A stretch of DNA of 64,000 nucleotides from Pseudoduganella ginsengisoli (GTDB lineage Bacteria > Pseudomonadota > Gammaproteobacteria > Burkholderiales > Burkholderiaceae_D), in assembly GCF_009720865.1 (NCBI RefSeq), contig NZ_WNLA01000025.1:1-64000 (forward strand). Reading direction: 5' to 3'. The translations under genes and the position numbers were made by a program. The stretch's first letter is position 1. Every line of letters starts with the position of its first letter. This document shows, in pieces, positions 10,312 through 18,992 of the stretch. The notes below the pieces were generated by a model. The model saw only the letters and a list, made by a program, of their open reading frames with translations. It did not search any database and was not told where the DNA came from.

Positions 10312-11096
10312 AGCTGGCCGTGAATTTGCTGGAGCGCCTGGGCGCCTGGGTGCGCGATCATGTGGAAGGCGTTGGCTACAGCGCGCGGACGTTCTTTTAT
10401 ATGCTGGGCGTATCGCCAGGCTTGCTGCGCCGTCCCCGTTTGCTGACGGAACAGTTGCATTTCATCGGCAACTATTCGCTGTTGATCATTACGCTGTCCG
10501 GCCTGTTCGTCGGCATGGTGCTGGGCTTGCAGGGGTATTACACGCTGAATAAATATGGTGCGGAACAGTCGCTGGGCCTGCTGGTGGCGCTGGGGCTGAC
10601 CCGCGAACTGGGCCCCGTGATTACCGCGCTGCTGTTTGCCGGCCGCGCCGGCACGTCGCTGACGGCGGAAATCGGCTTGATGAAGGCGGGGGAACAATTG
10701 TCGGCCATGGAAATGATGGCCGTGAACCCTGTGCAGCGCGTGCTGGCGCCCCGTTTCTGGGCGGGCGTGATTGCCGTGCCGTGCCTGGCGTCGATTTTCT
10801 CCGCGGTCGGCATCTTTGGCGGCTACCTGATCGGCGTCAAGCTGATTGGCGTCGATGAAGGCGCGTTCTGGTCGCAAATGCAAGGCGGCGTCGATATTTA
10901 TAAAGACGTCTTCAACGGATTCGTAAAAAGCGTCGTGTTTGGTGTGGCCATCACGTTCATTGCACTGTACCAGGGTTATGAAGCCCGCCCGACACCGGAA
11001 GATGTGGCCGGCGCCACCACCCGTACTGTCGTGATCTCGTCGCTGATGATCTGGTGGCTGGACTTCATGCTGACGGCGTTGATGTTCAGCAAGTAA
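10308..11096 (+). CDS. mlaE: Phospholipid ABC transporter permease MlaE
   Basis: Inner-membrane permease of the Mla complex, partner of MlaF. The 262-residue protein has a long interfacial N-terminal helix and about five hydrophobic segments. It also has the family core with ELGPVITALLFAGRAGTSLT and the EIGLMKAGEQL stretch that follows. It starts in the ATGA overlap with mlaF, so translation is probably coupled. A pair of short repeats separates it from mlaD. Confidence 0.93.
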   Translation: MKLAVNLLERLGAWVRDHVEGVGYSARTFFYMLGVSPGLLRRPRLLTEQLHFIGNYSLLIITLSGLFVGMVLGLQGYYTLNKYGAEQSLGLLVALGLTRELGPVITALLFAGRAGTSLTAEIGLMKAGEQLSAMEMMAVNPVQRVLAPRFWAGVIAVPCLASIFSAVGIFGGYLIGVKLIGVDEGAFWSQMQGGVDIYKDVFNGFVKSVVFGVAITFIALYQGYEARPTPEDVAGATTRTVVISSLMIWWLDFMLTALMFSK

Positions 11097-11110
11097 AAAT
11101 TGAGCAACAT

Positions 11111-11180
11111 GGGTGCCGGGCCTTCAGGCCGGGCATCGACAAGGCAGAAAGAGGGGTGCCGGGCCTTCAGACCGGGCATC
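11111..11180. repeat. Two direct 27-bp repeats between mlaE and mlaD
   Basis: Two copies, 11111-11137 and 11154-11180, differ at one base. Each carries a GC-rich partial palindrome built on GGCC-TTCA-GGCC. They fill most of the 103-base mlaE-mlaD gap. They resemble small dispersed repeats of this lineage; the function is unknown. Confidence 0.7.
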
Positions 11181-11199
11181 CACATCATAGGAAACTGTT

Positions 11200-11670
11200 A
11201 TGCAACGTAAATCTGTGGATGTGTGGGTAGGTTTGTTTGTGGTACTGGGCGTGGCAGCGTTGATGTTTTTGGCGCTGAAGGCGGGTAACATGAGCTCGCT
11301 GTCCTTTGCCAAGACTTATGAAATCACGGCGAAATTCGACAATATCGGCAGCTTGCGCACCCAAGCGCCAGTGAAAGCATCCGGTGTGGTGGTGGGCCGT
11401 GTGGCCGCTATCCGTTTTGACGACAAGAGTTACAAGGCGCTGGTGACCATGAACATGGAAACCGGCTATCAATTCCCTAAAGACAGTTCGGCCAAAATCC
11501 TCACGGCCGGCTTGCTGGGTGAGCAATACATTGGCATCGAAGCTGGCGGCGACACGGCAAACCTGGCCGCCGGCGACAAAATCGCCCGCACGCAGTCGGC
11601 TGCCGTGCTGGAAGATTTGATTAATCAATTTATTTACAGCAAAGCGGCCGAAGGAAAGGATGGCAAGTAA
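11200..11670 (+). CDS. mlaD: MCE-domain phospholipid-binding protein MlaD
   Basis: Membrane-anchored substrate-binding subunit of the Mla transporter, forming a hexameric MCE ring on the periplasmic face. The 156-residue protein has one N-terminal transmembrane helix (about residues 7-27) and an MCE domain with KASGVVVGRV and LLGEQYIGIEAGG. The length is usual for short MlaD proteins. Its stop overlaps the mlaA start by one base (TAATG). Confidence 0.92.
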   Translation: MQRKSVDVWVGLFVVLGVAALMFLALKAGNMSSLSFAKTYEITAKFDNIGSLRTQAPVKASGVVVGRVAAIRFDDKSYKALVTMNMETGYQFPKDSSAKILTAGLLGEQYIGIEAGGDTANLAAGDKIARTQSAAVLEDLINQFIYSKAAEGKDGK

Positions 11671-12500
11671 TGAACATCTCGACTTTCTCTGTACGTAAGC
11701 TGGTGCTGGCCACGGCAGTGGCTGCTTCCCTGGCAGGCTGCGCCGGTCCTAATCCGCGCGACCCGTATGAAGGCTATAACCGCGCCATGTTCAACTTCAA
11801 CGACAAGGTCGATGAAGTGGCGCTGAAGCCGGCCGCCACGGTGTATAAATCCGTGCTGCCAAACTTCGTGCAGACCGGCATCAACAACTTCTTCGGCAAC
11901 CTGGCGGACGTGTGGACTGCCGCCAACAACTTCATGCAGGGCAAAGGTGAAAACGGCATGTCGGACGTGATGCGCGTGGCGCTGAACTCCACGTTCGGCT
12001 TGCTGGGCGTGGTGGATGTGGCGTCCGGCGCAGGTTTGCAAAAGCATAAGGAAGATTTCGGCCAGACGCTGGGCACGTGGGGCGTGAGTTCCGGCCCGTA
12101 CCTGGTGTTGCCGCTGCTGGGCCCATCGACTGTGCGCGACACGCTGGCGCTGCCGCTGGATATCAAAGCTGATCCATGGCAATACAACGAGCGTGTCAAC
12201 GTACGTAACGTCGGCACCGTTGTTCGTGTCATCGATCAGCGCGCCGGCCTGCTCGATGCGACCAACTTGCTGGAAGAAGCCGCCCTGGACCGTTATGAAT
12301 TCGTCCGCGACGGCTTCCTGCAGCAGCGCGAGAGCAAAGTATTTGACGGCGAAGAGAATCCGCGCGCGAAAAAGAAAAAAAGCGCCTATGCGGATGATGA
12401 AAAACCAGCAACTGCTGAGTCTGAGAAGGTTGAAAAGGGTAAAGACCAGCCTCAGGCTATAATGTCGGAACCGGCTGCTGAAAAGAACGCCAGCCTGTGA
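11670..12500 (+). CDS. mlaA: Outer-membrane lipoprotein MlaA (VacJ)
   Basis: Outer-membrane lipoprotein that extracts mislocalised phospholipid from the outer leaflet and hands it to MlaC. The 276-residue protein has a signal peptide with lipobox LAGC (Cys24) and then the family opening DPYEGYNRAMFNFND. It also has GTWGVSSGPYLVLPLLGPST. The C-terminal tail after about residue 225 is Lys/Glu-rich and low-complexity, beyond the conserved domain. In E. coli mlaA lies apart from the other mla genes; here it is inside the operon. Confidence 0.93.
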   Translation: MNISTFSVRKLVLATAVAASLAGCAGPNPRDPYEGYNRAMFNFNDKVDEVALKPAATVYKSVLPNFVQTGINNFFGNLADVWTAANNFMQGKGENGMSDVMRVALNSTFGLLGVVDVASGAGLQKHKEDFGQTLGTWGVSSGPYLVLPLLGPSTVRDTLALPLDIKADPWQYNERVNVRNVGTVVRVIDQRAGLLDATNLLEEAALDRYEFVRDGFLQQRESKVFDGEENPRAKKKKSAYADDEKPATAESEKVEKGKDQPQAIMSEPAAEKNASL

Positions 12501-12532
12501 CCCGAAGCAAAACAACATAAGGTAAATCGCAG

Positions 12533-13192
12533 ATGAAATTGATTAAGCAACTGATGGCCTGCGCGACGATGGCTTTTGCCTCTGTCTCGTTTGCTGCAAC
12601 CGCTCCTTCCGCTCCTGCTTCCAATGAAGCGCCAGATGCATTGGTCAAACGTATCAGCACGGAAGTGCTGGAAACTGCCAAGACCGATAAGGAAATTCAG
12701 GCAGGCAACACCAAGCGCGTCATGGATCTGGTAGAAACCAAAATCCTGCCGTACGTGGACTTCCAGCGCATGACGTCGCTGGCAGCCGGCCGTTTCTGGC
12801 GCGAAGCCAGCCCGGAGCAGCAAAAGCAGCTGTCGACGGAATTCCGTACGCTGCTGATCTACACGTATTCCGGCGCGCTGTCGCAAGTGAAAAATGAAAC
12901 CATCGAGTTCAAGCCGCTGCGCGCTGACCCGACGGACTCGGAAGTGGAAGTGCGTTCGCAAGTAAACATGACCCGTGGCGAACCGGTGCCGCTGAACTAC
13001 CGCGTTGCAAAGACGCCGGCCGGCTGGAAGATTTACGACATCAACGTGCTGGGCGCTTGGCTGGTGGAAACCTACAAGAGCACCTTCGCGTCGGAAATCA
13101 GCAAAGGCGGCATCGACGGCTTGATCAAGACCTTGTCTGAAAAGAACAAGAAGCTGGCCTCCAAACCTATCAAAGCCGCTTCGGCCAAATAA
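12533..13192 (+). CDS. mlaC: Periplasmic phospholipid shuttle MlaC (Ttg2D family)
   Basis: Soluble periplasmic carrier between MlaA and the MlaFEDB complex. The 219-residue protein has a signal peptide ending near AFASVSFAA, then the MlaC fold with LPYVDFQRMTSLAAGRFWR, LIYTYSGAL and the GWKIYDINVLG motif. It sits between mlaA and the STAS gene, the usual place in this operon. The Lys/Ala-rich C-terminus is unremarkable. Confidence 0.93.
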   Translation: MKLIKQLMACATMAFASVSFAATAPSAPASNEAPDALVKRISTEVLETAKTDKEIQAGNTKRVMDLVETKILPYVDFQRMTSLAAGRFWREASPEQQKQLSTEFRTLLIYTYSGALSQVKNETIEFKPLRADPTDSEVEVRSQVNMTRGEPVPLNYRVAKTPAGWKIYDINVLGAWLVETYKSTFASEISKGGIDGLIKTLSEKNKKLASKPIKAASAK

Positions 13193-13197
13193 GACTT

Positions 13198-13557
13198 ATG
13201 CCGGACTCCATCGACAGTTTGTTGCCTTTGTCATCGCTGACCGTGGATAACGCCACGGCTGCGCTGGCACAGGGTGTGGCTGCGCTGCAAGCGGGCCAGA
13301 CTGTGTTCGACTTGCGCAACGTGCAGTCGGTGGACTCCTCCGCCGTGTCGGTATTGCTGGCATGGCAGCGTGCTGCCCGCGCTGCGGGCGTCACGCTGGA
13401 ATTGCGCAATTTGCCGCCCATGCTGCGCAGCTTGACCAAGCTGTATGGCGTGTGCGCGCTGGTTTCTTCCTCGGCTGACTGCGCCGACGTTTCTTCCCAT
13501 CCTGCGGCCGACACGGCCGGTGCGGCTTCCACGCATCACCATCACCACCATCATTGA
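13198..13557 (+). CDS. mlaB: STAS-domain protein MlaB with natural poly-His C-terminus
   Basis: Small cytoplasmic STAS protein that stabilises or controls the MlaFE core. The 119-residue protein has the STAS pattern TVFDLRNVQSVDSSAVSVLL and a hydrophobic LELRNLPPML strand-helix. It begins six bases after mlaC. The last seven residues are all histidine, encoded by mixed CAT/CAC codons directly before TGA. The tail is not part of the STAS fold; metal binding or a spurious low-complexity end are both possible. Confidence 0.85.
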   Translation: MPDSIDSLLPLSSLTVDNATAALAQGVAALQAGQTVFDLRNVQSVDSSAVSVLLAWQRAARAAGVTLELRNLPPMLRSLTKLYGVCALVSSSADCADVSSHPAADTAGAASTHHHHHHH

Positions 13558-13737
13558 CCCTGCTTGCAGCTTGTTCAGTAAGCAACAGTCGTCGCAGTAA
13601 TACCCCGGATATACCCCGGATTCCCCGGCCCGGCGCAAGCCGAAATCAAAATTCCAATATAATTGACCGTTGCAGTTGCCGTAGTGCCACTGCGCCAGCA
13701 TTCCACCACGGTCACAGCGCCGCACAATATTTCGTTT

Positions 13738-14649
13738 ATGACAGCAATTCAAATCAGTAACGTCCAAAAGCGCTACAAATCGCTGCAGGCGCTGGGCGGC
13801 GTGTCCCTCACGATTGAAGAGGGCGAATTTTTTGGTTTATTGGGCCCGAACGGCGCGGGCAAAACCACGTTGATTTCCACCATCGCGGGCCTGATCCGGC
13901 CGGATGCGGGTTCCGTCACGATCCACGGCCACGACGTGGTCACGGACTTCCGTGAAGCGCGCAAGAAACTGGGCGTGGTGCCGCAAGAACTGGTATTCGA
14001 CCCGTTCTTCACGGTGCGTGAAACCCTGCGCCTGCAATCGGGCTATTTTGGCTTGAAAAACAATGACAAGTGGATCGACGAGGTGATGGAAAACCTCGAT
14101 TTGACCAACAAGGCCGACACCAACATGCGCGCGCTGTCCGGCGGCATGAAGCGCCGCGTGCTGGTGGCGCAGGCGCTGGTGCACAAGCCGCCTGTCATTG
14201 TGCTCGACGAACCAACGGCCGGCGTGGACGTGGAATTGCGGCAGACCCTGTGGAAGTTTATTTCGCGCCTGAACCGCGAGGGCCACACGGTGGTCTTGAC
14301 CACGCACTACCTGGAAGAAGCGCAGGCCATGTGCAAGCGCGTCGCCATGCTGAAAACCGGTAAAGTCGTCGCGCTGGACACCATGTCGCAACTGATCCGC
14401 CGCATTTCCGGTTCCAGCCTCGTGCTGCACCTGAAGCAGGGCGCCTTGCCCGATGATTTGCGCCACCTGGTCACGCACCCGGAAGACGCTGCGCGCGGCA
14501 AATACAGCCTGCGCATCAATGAATACAGCGAAGTGGAAAAGATCCTCGCGCGCATCCGTGAATCGGGCGCCGTCATCGATGAAATGCAACTGCAGCAAGC
14601 CGACCTGGAAGATATCTTCCTGCAGATCATGGAAGGAAAACCAGTATGA
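13738..14649 (+). CDS. yadG: ABC exporter ATP-binding protein (YadG-like)
   Basis: ATPase of an ABC-2 type exporter whose substrate is unknown. From the ATG at 13738 it has 303 residues, with Walker A GPNGAGKTT, signature LSGGMKRR, Walker B VIVLDEPTAGVD and a C-terminal extension typical of YadG/DrrA-type subunits. An in-frame ATG at 13663 would add 25 residues of low similarity to the family, so 13738 is preferred. It overlaps the permease gene by four bases. Confidence 0.9.
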   Translation: MTAIQISNVQKRYKSLQALGGVSLTIEEGEFFGLLGPNGAGKTTLISTIAGLIRPDAGSVTIHGHDVVTDFREARKKLGVVPQELVFDPFFTVRETLRLQSGYFGLKNNDKWIDEVMENLDLTNKADTNMRALSGGMKRRVLVAQALVHKPPVIVLDEPTAGVDVELRQTLWKFISRLNREGHTVVLTTHYLEEAQAMCKRVAMLKTGKVVALDTMSQLIRRISGSSLVLHLKQGALPDDLRHLVTHPEDAARGKYSLRINEYSEVEKILARIRESGAVIDEMQLQQADLEDIFLQIMEGKPV

Positions 14650-15407
14650 TGTCCACCGGCTTCCGTACCCTGGTGTACAAGGAAACCTTGCGTTTCTATA
14701 AAGTCGCCACGCAAACCATTGCCGCGCCGATTTTGACGGCCATGCTGTACCTGCTGATCTTTGGCCACGTGCTGGAAGGGCGCGTGCAAGTGTATCCGGG
14801 CGTGTCGTACACGGCGTTCCTGATTCCCGGCCTGGTCATGATGAGCGTGCTGCAAAACGCATTTGCTAACTCGTCGTCGTCGCTGATCCAGTCAAAAATC
14901 ACGGGCAACCTCGTGTTCGTGCTGTTGACGCCGTTGTCGCACTGGGAAATGTTTTCCGCCTACGTGATTGCCGCCATGGTGCGCGGTATTGCCGTGGGCC
15001 TGGGCGTGTTCATCGTGACGGCGTGGTTCGCCCACCTGTCGTTCGTGGCGCCGCTGTGGATCGCCATCTTCGCCTTGCTGGGCGCCGCGATCCTCGGCAC
15101 CATGGGCTTGATTGCCGGTATCTGGGCCGAGAAATTCGACCAGCTGGCCGCGTTCCAGAATTTCCTCATCATGCCGCTGACGTTCCTGTCCGGCGTGTTT
15201 TACTCGATTCACTCGCTGCCGCCGTTCTGGCTGACCGTGTCGCATTTGAACCCGTTCTTTTACATGATTGACGGTTTCCGCTACGGATTCTTTGGCCAGT
15301 CCGACGTCAATCCTTTGATCAGCGTGGGCATTGTCGGCGGGTTCCTGGCCGCGCTGTCCCTGCTGGCCATCCGCATGCTGTCCAGCGGATACCGGATGCG
15401 CCACTAA
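14646..15407 (+). CDS. yadH: ABC-2 type exporter permease (YadH-like)
   Basis: Inner-membrane permease partner of the preceding ATPase. The 253-residue protein has about six hydrophobic segments and the ABC-2 pattern VSYTAFLIPGLVMMSVLQNA in the first half, with LSGVFYSIHSLPPFW and LNPFFYMIDGFRYGFFG in the second. It starts inside the ATPase stop region (ATGATG), so the two are probably translated as a pair. No substrate can be inferred from the context. Confidence 0.9.
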   Translation: MMSTGFRTLVYKETLRFYKVATQTIAAPILTAMLYLLIFGHVLEGRVQVYPGVSYTAFLIPGLVMMSVLQNAFANSSSSLIQSKITGNLVFVLLTPLSHWEMFSAYVIAAMVRGIAVGLGVFIVTAWFAHLSFVAPLWIAIFALLGAAILGTMGLIAGIWAEKFDQLAAFQNFLIMPLTFLSGVFYSIHSLPPFWLTVSHLNPFFYMIDGFRYGFFGQSDVNPLISVGIVGGFLAALSLLAIRMLSSGYRMRH

Positions 15408-15473
15408 GGCGCCGACGGCAGGCACGCCATGGCAGAAACCTACACCAAGCACCACTTTATTGGGAACAAAACA

Positions 15474-15713
15474 ATGACCACCACACCTGAAGCGATCCAC
15501 AGCTATATTTCGGCCGGCCTCGAATGCACCCACCTGGAAGTGGAGGGCGATGGCCAACACTTCCAGGCGGTGATTGTGTCGTCCGCATTTGCCGGCAAGC
15601 GCCCGATCCAGCGCCACCAGATCGTGTACGCCGTGCTGGGTGACCGCATGCGCGAAGAAATCCACGCGCTGTCGATGAAGACGCTGACGCCAGAAGAATA
15701 CGCAGCCAACTAA
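15474..15713 (+). CDS. BolA/IbaG family protein
   Basis: Small protein of the BolA family, which pairs with monothiol glutaredoxins in iron-sulfur cluster handling; IbaG members sit next to murA in many proteobacteria, as here. From ATG 15474 it has 79 residues, with GLECTHLEVEGDGQHFQAVI and the helix-turn region KRPIQRHQIVYAVLGDRM. An upstream ATG at 15429 would add 15 residues not expected for the family. Confidence 0.88.
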   Translation: MTTTPEAIHSYISAGLECTHLEVEGDGQHFQAVIVSSAFAGKRPIQRHQIVYAVLGDRMREEIHALSMKTLTPEEYAAN

Positions 15714-15725
15714 AAGGACCAGGAC

Positions 15726-16976
15726 GTGGACAAACTCCTCATCAAAGGCGGCAACCGCCTGCAGGGCGACGTGACGATTTCCGGCGCCAAGAACGCTGCT
15801 TTGCCGATCCTGTGCGCGGGCTTGCTGACGTCAGGCGACGTGCAGCTGTCGAACGTGCCGCACCTGCAAGACGTGCGCACGATGCTGCGCCTGCTGGCGC
15901 AGACTGGCCTGAAAGTCGAGCAGAATGGCGACAAGGTCACGTTGAATGGTGCGAACATCACGAGCCTGGAAGCGCCGTATGAACTGGTGAAAACCATGCG
16001 TGCGTCGATCCTCGTACTGGGTCCGCTGCTGGCCCGCTTCGGCGAAGCGAAAGTTTCGCTGCCGGGCGGCTGCGCCATTGGTTCACGTCCCGTTGACCAG
16101 CACATCAAAGGCTTGCAGGCACTGGGCGCCGACATCACGATCGAAGCCGGCTACATCCACGCCAAGTGCAAAAAGCTTAAAGGCACGCGCATTGTCACCG
16201 ACATGATCACGGTGACCGGTACGGAAAACCTGATGATGGCTGCCGTGCTGGCCGAAGGTGAAACCGTGCTGGAAAACGCGGCGCGCGAGCCGGAAGTGAC
16301 GGACCTGGCGCACCTGCTGGTGGCGATGGGCGCGAAGATCGACGGCATCGGCACCGACCGCCTGGTGATCCAGGGCGTAGAGCAATTGCATGGCGCATCG
16401 CACGCAGTGATTTCCGACCGCATCGAAGCGGCGACCTTCCTGTGCGCTGTGGCGGCCACCGGCGGCGACATCACGATCCGCAATACCCGCACCGACATCA
16501 TGGACGCGGCGCTCGACAAGCTGCGTGAAATCGGCGTGCGCCTGACCGTGGGCGACGACTGGATCCGCGCGCAAATGGATGGCCGCCCGCAGCCCGTCAC
16601 GTTCCGTACTACCGAATACCCTGGTTTCCCGACCGATATGCAGGCCCAGTTCATGGCGGTGAACACCATCGCCAACGGCGCCAGCCGCGTGACCGAAACC
16701 ATCTTCGAAAACCGCTTCATGCACGTCCAGGAGATGAACCGCCTGGGCGCGGCAATTGAAACCGATGGCAACACGGCCTTTATCAAAGGCGTGGAGCAGC
16801 TCGTGGGCGCCCCTGTGATGGCGACCGATTTGCGCGCTTCGGCTTCGCTGGTAATCGCAGGGCTGGCCGCCAGGGGCGAAACGCTGGTTGACCGCATCTA
16901 TCACCTCGACCGCGGCTATGACCGTATGGAAGTGAAGTTGCAGGCAATCGGCGCCAACATTAGCCGTATCAAATAA
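15726..16976 (+). CDS. murA: UDP-N-acetylglucosamine 1-carboxyvinyltransferase MurA
   Basis: Catalyses the first committed step of peptidoglycan precursor synthesis, transferring enolpyruvate from PEP to UDP-GlcNAc in the cytoplasm. The 416-residue protein starts at GTG 15726. It has VTISGAKNAALPIL at the N-terminus and the active-site loop PGGCAIGSRPVDQH, whose Cys is the fosfomycin target. It also has PTDMQAQFMA near residue 300. Full length for the family. Confidence 0.97.
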   Translation: MDKLLIKGGNRLQGDVTISGAKNAALPILCAGLLTSGDVQLSNVPHLQDVRTMLRLLAQTGLKVEQNGDKVTLNGANITSLEAPYELVKTMRASILVLGPLLARFGEAKVSLPGGCAIGSRPVDQHIKGLQALGADITIEAGYIHAKCKKLKGTRIVTDMITVTGTENLMMAAVLAEGETVLENAAREPEVTDLAHLLVAMGAKIDGIGTDRLVIQGVEQLHGASHAVISDRIEAATFLCAVAATGGDITIRNTRTDIMDAALDKLREIGVRLTVGDDWIRAQMDGRPQPVTFRTTEYPGFPTDMQAQFMAVNTIANGASRVTETIFENRFMHVQEMNRLGAAIETDGNTAFIKGVEQLVGAPVMATDLRASASLVIAGLAARGETLVDRIYHLDRGYDRMEVKLQAIGANISRIK

Positions 16977-16989
16977 AACCGAGATAATC

Positions 16990-17673
16990 ATGAGTGGATT
17001 TAACAGCGACGCCAACAACCAGTTGATCCTCGCGCTGTCGAAAGGCCGCATTTTCGAAGACACCCTGCCGCTGCTGGAAGCGGCCGGCATTACCGTCACT
17101 GAAAATCCGGACACGTCGCGCAAGCTGATCCTGGCCACCAACGACCCCAACGTGCGCGTACTGATCGTGCGCGCCACCGACGTGCCGACCTATGTGCAGC
17201 ATGGCGCGGCGGACTTCGGCGTGGCCGGCAAGGATGTGCTGATCGAGCATGGCGGTGAAGGCTTGTACCAGCCGGTGGACTTGAACATTGCGCAATGCCG
17301 CATGTCCGTCGCTGTGAAATCCGGCTTTGATTACGAAGCGGCTGTGCGCCAGGGCGCGCGACTGCGCGTGGCCACCAAGTTCACGACCACGGCGCGCGAA
17401 CACTTCGCGTCCAAAGGCGTGCACGTGGATTTGATCAAGCTGTATGGTTCCATGGAACTGGCGCCGCTGGTCGGCTTGTCGGACGCCATCGTCGACCTGG
17501 TATCGACCGGCAGCACGTTGCGCGCCAATAACCTGGTTGAAGTCGAAGAAATCATGCAGATTTCGTCGCGCCTGGTGGTGAACCAGGCCGCACTGAAGTT
17601 GAAACGCGCGCGCCTGCAGCCAATCATCGAAGCGTTCGAGCGTGCCTCGAAAGCCCGTGCGAAGAAAGGCTGA
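16990..17673 (+). CDS. hisG: ATP phosphoribosyltransferase, short form (HisG)
   Basis: First enzyme of histidine synthesis, joining ATP and PRPP. At 227 residues it is the short form, which lacks the C-terminal regulatory domain and in characterised cases needs HisZ for activity and feedback control. No hisZ is in this window. Motifs include LILALSKGRIFEDTLPLLE, DFGVAGKDVLIE and the PRPP-site region DLVSTGSTLRANNL. It begins 14 bases after murA and two bases before hisD, so it leads the his genes. Confidence 0.95.
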   Translation: MSGFNSDANNQLILALSKGRIFEDTLPLLEAAGITVTENPDTSRKLILATNDPNVRVLIVRATDVPTYVQHGAADFGVAGKDVLIEHGGEGLYQPVDLNIAQCRMSVAVKSGFDYEAAVRQGARLRVATKFTTTAREHFASKGVHVDLIKLYGSMELAPLVGLSDAIVDLVSTGSTLRANNLVEVEEIMQISSRLVVNQAALKLKRARLQPIIEAFERASKARAKKG

Positions 17674-17675
17674 TC

Positions 17676-18992
17676 ATGACCATCAACGTACGCAAACTGG
17701 ATTCGGCGTCGGCGGACTTCAAGCAGACGCTCGATGCGCTGCTGGCCTTTGAAGCGGAAACCGATGACGCGATTGAATCGGCCGTCTCGAAAATCCTCGC
17801 TGACGTGAAAAAGCGCGGCAATGCCGCCGTGCTGGAATACACCAACCGTTTCGACCGCCTGCCCAATGGCGGCGCGCAATCGGTCGATACGCTGGACTTG
17901 CCGGTATCGGAATTGCAGGCCGCGCTGGACAGCCTGCCAGACACGCAGCGCGCTGCATTGCAAGTGGCCGCCGACCGCATCCGCGCGTTCCACGAGCGCC
18001 AGAAAGAAGAATTAAAAGGCTTTACCTATACCGAGGCCGATGGCACGGTTTTAGGCCAGCGCATTACGCCGCTGGACCGCGTGGGCATTTACGTCCCGGG
18101 CGGCAAGGCAGCTTATCCATCGTCCGTGCTGATGAATGCGATTCCCGCACAAGTGGCGGGAGTCGGTGAAATCGTCATGGTGGTGCCAACGCCCGATGGC
18201 GTGAAAAACCAGATGGTGCTGGCCGCGGCTGCACTGGCTGGTGTGACCCGCGTGATTACTATCGGCGGTGCGCAGGCCGTTGGCGCCCTGGCCTATGGCA
18301 CGGAGACCATTGCACCGGTCGACAAGATCGTCGGCCCTGGCAATGCGTATGTCGCGGCCGCCAAGCGCCGCGTGTTCGGCACGGTGGGCATCGACATGAT
18401 TGCCGGTCCGTCCGAAATTCTCGTTGTATGCGATGGCACCACGGACCCGGACTGGGTCGCAATGGACTTGTTCTCGCAAGCGGAACACGATGAACTGGCG
18501 CAAGCCATCATGCTGTGCCCGGACGCGGACTATATCGCCAAAGTCGAAGCATCGATCAACAAGCTGCTGCCAACCATGCCGCGCCAGGACGTGATCCGCA
18601 CGTCGCTGACGGACCGTGGCGCGCTGGTGAAAGTGCGCGACATGGATGAAGCGTGCGCGATTGCCAACAGCATTGCGGCGGAACACCTGGAAATCTCGGC
18701 TGCAGAACCGCTGCAGTGGGCCGATAAAATCCGCCACGCAGGCGCCATGTTCCTGGGCCGCTTCTCGTCCGAATCGCTGGGCGACTATTGCTGTGGCCCG
18801 AACCACGTGCTGCCAACGTCGCGCACGGCGCGCTTCTCGTCGCCGCTGGGCGTGTATGACTTCCAGAAGCGTTCGTCCGTGATTTACGTGTCCGAAGCAG
18901 GCGCGCAGACCCTGGGCAAGGTGGCCGCTGAACTGGCGTATGGCGAAGGCTTGCAGGCGCACGCCCGCAGCGCGGAGCTGCGCCTGAAATGA
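17676..18992 (+). CDS. hisD: Histidinol dehydrogenase HisD
   Basis: Catalyses the last two oxidations of the pathway, histidinol to histidine, using NAD and zinc. The 438-residue protein has VGIYVPGGKAAYPSSVLMNA, VDKIVGPGNAYVAAAKR, MIAGPSEILV and GPNHVLPTSRTARFSSPL, all family signatures. Its stop overlaps the start of the DNA methyltransferase gene (ATGA), so that gene is probably translated in the same transcript. Confidence 0.97.
   Translation: MTINVRKLDSASADFKQTLDALLAFEAETDDAIESAVSKILADVKKRGNAAVLEYTNRFDRLPNGGAQSVDTLDLPVSELQAALDSLPDTQRAALQVAADRIRAFHERQKEELKGFTYTEADGTVLGQRITPLDRVGIYVPGGKAAYPSSVLMNAIPAQVAGVGEIVMVVPTPDGVKNQMVLAAAALAGVTRVITIGGAQAVGALAYGTETIAPVDKIVGPGNAYVAAAKRRVFGTVGIDMIAGPSEILVVCDGTTDPDWVAMDLFSQAEHDELAQAIMLCPDADYIAKVEASINKLLPTMPRQDVIRTSLTDRGALVKVRDMDEACAIANSIAAEHLEISAAEPLQWADKIRHAGAMFLGRFSSESLGDYCCGPNHVLPTSRTARFSSPLGVYDFQKRSSVIYVSEAGAQTLGKVAAELAYGEGLQAHARSAELRLK

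Noticed and set aside
13534..13557. Poly-His tail as a vector cloning tag
   Set aside because: Flanking sequence is an uninterrupted native mla operon followed by normal intergenic DNA.
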